Assembly (NCBI RefSeq): GCF_014839805.1
Contig: NC_051130.1
Span: 1,674,001 to 1,738,000 of the forward strand
Reading direction: 5' to 3'
Length of the DNA stretch: 64,000 nt
Origin: Manduca sexta
Taxonomy: Eukaryota; Arthropoda; Insecta; Lepidoptera; Sphingidae
Shown: piece after piece, positions 59,621 through 64,000 of the stretch
How positions within the stretch are numbered: position 1 is the first letter of the stretch
How the letters are laid out: every line of letters begins with the position of its first letter
Translations under genes and position numbers: made by a program
The notes under the pieces: generated by a model
The model's database searches: none
Seen by the model: the letters and a program-made list of their open reading frames with translations, nothing else
Told to the model about the DNA's origin: nothing

Positions 59621-59949
59621 AATAATAATAATATCAGCCTTGTATTATATACTTGCCCACTGCTGAGCACGGGCCTCCTCTACTACTGAGAGGGATTAGG
59701 CCTTAGTCCACTACGCTGGCCCAGTGCGGATTGGTAGACTTCACACACCTTCGAAATTCCTATAGAGAATTTCTCTGATGTGCAGGTTTCCTCACGATGT
59801 TTTCCTTCGCCGATAAAGCGAACGACACATTCACAAAGAATACACACATGATTTTAGAAAAGTCAGAGGTGTGTGCCCTTGGGATTTGAACCTGCGGACA
59901 TTCGTCTTGGCAGTCCGTTCCACACCCAACTAGGCTATCGCCGCTTTTT
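59621..59949 (-). mobile_element. tRNA-derived SINE (family A) with 12-bp target duplication
   Basis: Head GCGGCGATAGCCTAGTTGG and GGTTCAAATCCC on the minus strand; 3' end in ATT repeats. TTGTCAGTCTAT flanks it on both sides (59609-59620 and 59950-59961). Full length and little changed. Confidence 0.88.
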
Positions 59950-59972
59950 TTGTCAGTCTATAGATCTATATA

Positions 59973-60155
59973 ATTTCATCCACGAAGACGCGCCCTACTA
60001 CTTTCCCTAATCGCTTGTAGTGTGCGTGAGCATGAGTGAACACGCACACTACGATGGATACCGTCGAGGCTCAGGCTTGGATCAGTCTCCTTACCCTGCG
60101 ACACTCGCAACACCCCCGCTTAAAAAGTGATGGGGCGCGTCTTCGTAGATGAAAT
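59973..60155. mobile_element. 183-bp MITE with ACGAAGACGCGCCC ends and inner hairpin
   Basis: ATTTCATCCACGAAGACGCG at the left and CGCGTCTTCGTAGATGAAAT at the right. Inside, 60017-60028 and 60041-60052 form a perfect 12-bp stem with a 12-base loop. Confidence 0.78.
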
Positions 60156-60587
60156 GACCTATACAATGTAGTTCAAACAGTTCTGGTATAATGACGTAAT
60201 AAATAAATATTGCACTAATACCTATCGAACTTTCGCATATAGGAGACCGTTGCCAGAGGTTTTATCCCAAATATAGCAAAAAGTTCAGGGAAGAAACTTA
60301 CGGATACTATGCGGAAAACGCCACGTTACTTGTACAAAGAACTTTATTTTTCTCGTGGCATGCTAATGTTATCTTTGCGAAGATATTTTTTAAACACCCT
60401 ATTTTTTAGAGATTTAAAATCCAATTTGGGGTTATTACAAAGCAGCCATCTTGCAGCACTGTCTTTTTCTTCTTCTTCCTCGAGTTTTGGAAGTCCACCG
60501 CTGAACATAAGCTTCCTCCAAAAATATCCCCAAACTAACCTGTTAAAAGCGGCCTGCACTTATATGCCTTCCAAGTATTCATATTTT

Positions 60588-60778
60588 TTATTGCTGCTTG
60601 AATGACGAGACGAGCGTGCCCTTCGCCTGATGGTAAGCGATACGACCACCCATAAACAGTAGAAACACCATCCAACACCTTGAATTACAAATTATTGTTT
60701 GGTATTCCACTGCGCTCACCATCCTGAGACATGAGATGTTAAGTCTCATTTCGTCCAGTAGTTACACTGGCCATAGCT
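60588..60778 (-). repeat. Metulj-like SINE copy
   Basis: TTGAATGACGAGACGAGCGTG, CATAAACAGTAGAAACACC and CATCCTGAGACATGAGATG. Confidence 0.75.
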
Positions 60779-61068
60779 AAATAACTGCTAAATAACAAAA
60801 TTAACCAGTCAAATCAAACTCAACACAAGCATATCAGAGGCGAAATTAACTAGATGCCAATGATACACAACTCTCGTTAAAACTTTTCACCAGTCACACG
60901 CGGCGTGCAAGTTTATAACAAGGCGGCTTTTTATTCCCCTGTAGGTACTCGATACAGAAGTTAGGAACTGTTATGTACATTAAGTTTATTTTCGGTTGTG
61001 GTTATTGTTAAACTTGAGGTATGTTATCGAAAAAAAAATTCTAACATAGGCTTGACTTAATGATAAGA

Positions 61069-61493
61069 CATTGACGTATATTCTATAGACACGAACGTCT
61101 ATATAAACTATTTGTTCAAAATTTGAACTAAAATGGCAACCACCACACCACATAACTTACCACATCGATATATATGTACTACGTACTAGACTGGCGCTTT
61201 GTACACTCATTGTGTTCAACTCAACTGTACTGCAATCTGTACACTTGACTTCAGTATGATTTAAACATTGACAGATTGGGGTTATGTACGAAGTGGCGAT
61301 CATATTATAAGAACTCGAGTCTAAGTGTATAAGTACCTGGCTCTGAATAAAAAATATTAGTCTAGTAAGTAAAATTATTTGTTGTTCAAGTGAATAAATA
61401 TGTTATAACAGTGACGTTTTAGTTGCCATTTTAGTTCAGATTTTGAACAAATAGTTTATACGGACGTTCGAGTCTATAGAATATACGCCAATG
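61069..61493. mobile_element. 425-bp MITE with about 73-bp inverted ends
   Basis: Left arm 61069-61141 and right arm about 61421-61493 are near-perfect inverted repeats beginning CATTGACGTATATTCTATAG / CATTGGCGTATATTCTATAG. No coding capacity. Confidence 0.8.
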
Positions 61494-61794
61494 ATTGGAT
61501 TCTACTATAAATACATGCAACTTAAGCAATAAATATACAATTACATTGCTTAAATATTTCAACTATAAGTTTTATGAGAAACTCACTGGCCTTAACTACT
61601 CGCAGTAATGAGCCAATATAGCGGTTTACGTACAGTAAGCAAAAAAAATCATCCACTCGCCAAAAATACTTTCTACTCTGAGGTAAACTAAAAAAAAATT
61701 ACTCTATAAAAAAACAATAAAACTAAAGGTGTGTTTGCGAGCTATTTTCTGCTGCACGTCAGTTATAAAAGATAATTTGCCCCTAAACAACATA

Positions 61795-61915
61795 GTCTCC
61801 CATCGAATTCGTGTAAGCAACGGCTTGGCTGTCTGGCATTGCTTTAGTTCATAGTTTATTTCTGCTTACCATCAGGTGGACCGCTTGTTCGTTTGCCTAC
61901 AGGCAAAAAAAATCA
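61795..61915 (+). repeat. Dispersed repeat, family F
   Basis: CTGCTTACCATCAGGTGGACC and CTTGTTCGTTTGCCTACAGG, then A-rich. Confidence 0.6.
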
Positions 61916-62476
61916 AACATCCATTCGACTTTCAAATTGAATTAACTCTATTGAAAATAAAATAATATAAAACTATGACACCCTTAATACTAGGATTTTA
62001 AAAGTATCCAAAATAGGCATAGCCTATATCTTAGGCTACCAGCGGCAGACTTAACTGAGTCCTAGACACAATGAAGCTTTTTTTCAACACCAAACTTCAA
62101 CAAGAATTCGAACACCCACCGATGTATCTCATCAATTACATTAACTATAACCGGACACAATCCGCAGTGCGCAAGGATTACATGGCTAATTGCACCATGC
62201 TTCGGAGATTGGTACACGGCACAAGAGGCGGATATTAAGGACGTAACAGCAACGTACTTACGCCCTTATGCGGATTATATTGGTAATCAAATCGAACGCA
62301 ATCTAAGATGTTGTTAGACATAAGCCGACACCTTTTTAGGTAGAATAGTGTACCCTCTATTAGCACATAATGATAGTATTAGTTATATAACGCAAGTTCA
62401 AGTGTTACGTTACAAAAATCCAAGAAGAATCTGTCCAAACTGAGTTCTCTGTTGAAGTATATTATGACAGCGCTAT

Positions 62477-62678
62477 CAGTGGTGGCCCTAAACGACGTGA
62501 GGCGAAAGCAAAAAAAAACAGACGCGAGGCCCCGGGCAGAGTAAAAAAAACGTTCCCCTGTTTTAACAGTTTCGTCGGTAAGAACGTAAAAAAGGTCCTG
62601 CGAGACACCACGCGAGGCCTCTGTAAGCGCGAAGCCCCGGGCGCTTGCCCGGTTCGTCTCCCCCAAAGGCCGCCTCTG
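62477..62678. mobile_element. 202-bp hAT-type MITE with 8-bp target duplication
   Basis: Ends CAGTGGTGGCCCTAAACG and the inverted CAGAGGCGGCCTTTGGGG; flanked by AGCGCTAT (62469-62476) and AGCGCCAT (62679-62686), an 8-bp duplication with one change, as made by hAT transposases. GC-rich. The minus frames across it are not genes. Confidence 0.75.
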
Positions 62679-62686
62679 AGCGCCAT

Positions 62687-64000
62687 TGTGATTGTATGAC
62701 GTCACCAGTAGACCATATTGTAAAAAACAATAATCCTTCATGCGTTTTAAAATAATTACAACATAAAAAGGCAAAACTGATAATAAACGGAACTAATCAA
62801 ATGGAATTCATTAGAGAAAAATAGAGGGTGCGATTTCATACCCAATGAATAAAACGATAACGCGTTAAGTGGGGGCAAATCGAGCGCGAAAACTGCTTCG
62901 TAATTTCATTATTTCAGCTTAAAATAGGTGGGACGCAAACTTATTGGGTAAGTTCTGGAAGATTACCGGATTTAATATTCAATTTTGTCTTTGCAGTCGC
63001 TCCCGGGAATTGGGATGGTTGCACAACCGGTGCTAACTTTGAACTTTGATAACATTATAAATGATAGAGGTTTGATATTTCTGTTTTCAGAATGCAACGG
63101 CTCCATTGAGGTCTGACTCTGAGGGTCAAAACAGGCTGAAGTTGGGATCGGTAAAGGTAGTAAAGTAGACCCTGGCCCAGTATTGCGTGAGCGTATAATA
63201 TGGGGATTGAATTATTATAATCAATAATGGTTATATCTTCATGATTGTGTATTCCAGACTGGAAAGGTATTAATGATTATCAAACTTTGAGATGGGAACG
63301 TAATACACGTTTCAGCTAGTTGTAATCCGTCTTCATCTGTCATTAACATGGGCGGTTGAGCGAGAGTAAAGCTACAAAAATATTTGTATAAATGTAGTTA
63401 TTATTAGGGCGTTATCAAATTACTCGTGCGGCTGCCGCGCTGTTTTGTAAAGCCATAAGAATTGCCATAATACAAACGATACGAAATCAAAAGACCTAAG
63501 AACGCATTCAATTTGCCGCTGAGTACCACGCAACTGCAGCGCGGCAGCCGCGTGCAACTGTTTGATATAAGTTACCTTGCAACATGACAGCAGCACTGCA
63601 CCGCACACCTAATTTGAAGACACCCTTAGTTTAATACAAACGTTGACTCCGTTTAATGACTCGTCGAAACTACAATAATTTTTAAACTACGGTAGCAACA
63701 GAACCAGTCTTGGATTTGTAAATAGGCCGGCAGATTTCAAAGGACGCTCACTAGATTTAATTGATCATTCATTTAGTTAACTTCAGTGCTTTCCATAATA
63801 CAAACAAATGGAGAATTATTAAATATATTAGAAACCTATATACATAAACCTACCTACATGGGGCAGCGGAAATAAAGTGGCCTACACTCATAAAAAATAT
63901 AAATCCGGCACTGAACAGAACACAATTTCTAATATTTACTTTTATTCGAATATTCCCCACTACACCCTCAGCCTAACAACAATCAGGCTCACGAGCGATT
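62687..64000. other. Right end, mostly non-coding
   Basis: Holds the 63091-63150 candidate exon and a GC-rich inverted pair at 63426-63442 and 63537-63555 (GCGGCTGCCGCGCTG and its complement). Otherwise nothing recognised. Confidence 0.35.
63091..63150 (+). other. Candidate 60-bp microexon
   Basis: A strong acceptor (TTTCTGTTTTCAG) ends at 63090 and a donor GGATCG|GTAAAG follows 63150. Only one frame is open across the 60 bases: NATAPLRSDSEGQNRLKLGS, phase 0 at both ends. No neighbouring exon is visible before the window ends, so it could belong to a gene that extends to the right, or be a repeat fragment. Confidence 0.22.

Noticed and set aside
62379..62774. 131-codon minus frame
   Set aside because: Its centre is the hAT-type MITE.

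Overview
The window is eukaryotic nuclear DNA, almost certainly from a moth or butterfly (Lepidoptera). It is AT-rich, has GT-AG introns with pyrimidine-tract acceptors, has no bacterial-style gene packing, and is crowded with repeat types typical of lepidopteran genomes: tRNA-derived SINEs ending in ATT repeats, Metulj-like SINEs, Helitrons inserted between A and T, and many small inverted-repeat elements (MITEs). I cannot name the species.

Only two protein genes can be rebuilt with confidence. On the minus strand at 35941-40978 is a complete six-exon ionotropic receptor of the IR75 family (594 codons). Every splice junction is GT-AG and keeps frame. On the plus strand at 31639-33325 is a three-exon gene for a 76-residue secreted protein that I do not recognise. 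Its processed tail ends in Gly-Lys, which could mean C-terminal amidation. The two genes converge, with about 2.6 kb between them. Four weaker exon-like stretches are listed with low confidence: 6271-6529 minus, 20142-20321 plus, 53578-53684 minus and 63091-63150 plus.

1-31.6 kb is a gene desert of dispersed repeats. Landmarks are a Helitron (2464-2757), a 224-bp MITE (6009-6232), a SINE nested in a Helitron-like element with a 9-bp target duplication (7522-8036), a 1.25-kb near-perfect palindrome (9123-10372), minisatellites, and two copies of one MITE family (24834-25099 and 29808-30060). 31.6-41 kb holds the two genes; each of the five receptor introns carries a transposon relic. 41-64 kb is again repeat-rich, with two more copies of the first Helitron, a SINE with a 12-bp target duplication, a MITE with an internal hairpin, a hAT-type MITE with an 8-bp target duplication, and a MITE nested in another repeat.

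Most open frames in the window are repeat sequence or chance. The receptor would act in the dendrite membrane of chemosensory neurons and the small protein is predicted to be secreted; nothing in the sequence ties them functionally. No tRNA, rRNA or CRISPR feature was found; the tRNA-like stretches are SINE heads.
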